NCBI GenBank assembly: GCA_948482415.1
Contig: CAOMFZ010000134.1
Location: 1-5,421, forward strand
Reading direction: 5' to 3'
Source of the DNA: an uncultured Mailhella sp.
Lineage (GTDB): Bacteria; Desulfobacterota; Desulfovibrionia; Desulfovibrionales; Desulfovibrionaceae
DNA length: 5,421 bases
Made by a program: the position numbers and the translations under genes
The notes under the pieces: model-generated
What the model was told of the DNA's origin: nothing
The model's input: only the letters and a program-made list of their open reading frames with translations
Databases searched by the model: none
Shown here: one piece after another, positions 5,365 through 5,421 of the stretch
Layout: each line of letters opens with the position of its first letter
Position numbering within the stretch: position 1 is the first letter of the stretch

Positions 5365-5421
5365 ATGCAGGGGAAAAACTTTAGCTCTGCTGTCTATTTC
5401 CCTAAGCCTCGTAAACTCGGC
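5365..5421 (+). CDS. Start of an unidentified protein, cut by the window end
   Basis: An ATG at 5365 follows TTAGGAGT (5353-5360) at proper spacing, and the frame stays open for all 19 codons to the window edge (MQGKNFSSAVYFPKPRKLG). It lies 29 bp after the hydrolase stop with no terminator between, so it is probably co-transcribed with the hydrolase and in the same LysR regulon. The visible residues carry no signal peptide or motif that I recognise, and no function can be assigned. Confidence 0.6.
   Translation, partial: MQGKNFSSAVYFPKPRKLG

Overview
This AT-rich window looks like a chromosomal accessory region of a diderm (Gram-negative-type) anaerobe or facultative anaerobe. Two predicted proteins have Sec signal peptides ending in AxA-type cleavage sites. 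The genes have strong AGGAG-type ribosome binding sites, and a flavoprotein carries a compact cysteine cluster like those of anaerobe iron-sulfur flavoproteins. The exact taxon cannot be read from the sequence. Negativicutes or a low-GC Desulfovibrio-like lineage are guesses only.

Layout: (1) positions 1-247 form a regulatory region with two tandem promoter candidates. One (37-66) has a perfect 14-bp palindrome between its -35 and -10. The other (133-161) sits at the edge of a 49-bp operator-like block. (2) Positions 248-3039 are a three-gene forward operon with 22- and 31-bp gaps: a NepI-like MFS exporter, an exported HSL-type alpha/beta hydrolase, and a flavodoxin-fold FMN reductase with a CX2CX2CX5C motif. 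A strong intrinsic terminator (3123-3170) closes it. (3) Positions 3169-4059 (minus strand) encode a LysR-type regulator that converges on the operon. (4) Positions 4060-4294 are a divergent intergenic region holding a second copy of the 49-bp block, a promoter, and a terminator-like hairpin in the leader. (5) Positions 4295-5335 encode a second exported hydrolase, of the YcjY/dienelactone-hydrolase-like group. (6) The start of a further co-oriented gene (5365 onward) is cut by the window edge.

How it fits together: the 49-bp block at 91-139 aligns without gaps to 4103-4151 (39 of 49 bases identical). In each copy it sits at the same distance from a TTGCTA -35 element and its -10. This is the geometry expected of a LysR-type activator footprint (about -77 to -29). 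The natural reading is that the LysR protein controls both the divergent hydrolase transcript and the distant exporter-hydrolase-reductase operon, making the window one regulon. The combination of a small-molecule exporter, two periplasmic hydrolases and a cytoplasmic flavin reductase suggests handling or detoxifying an ester- or lactone-containing, possibly redox-active compound. The substrate is not visible in the sequence. I see no mobile element, CRISPR array, tRNA or rRNA.
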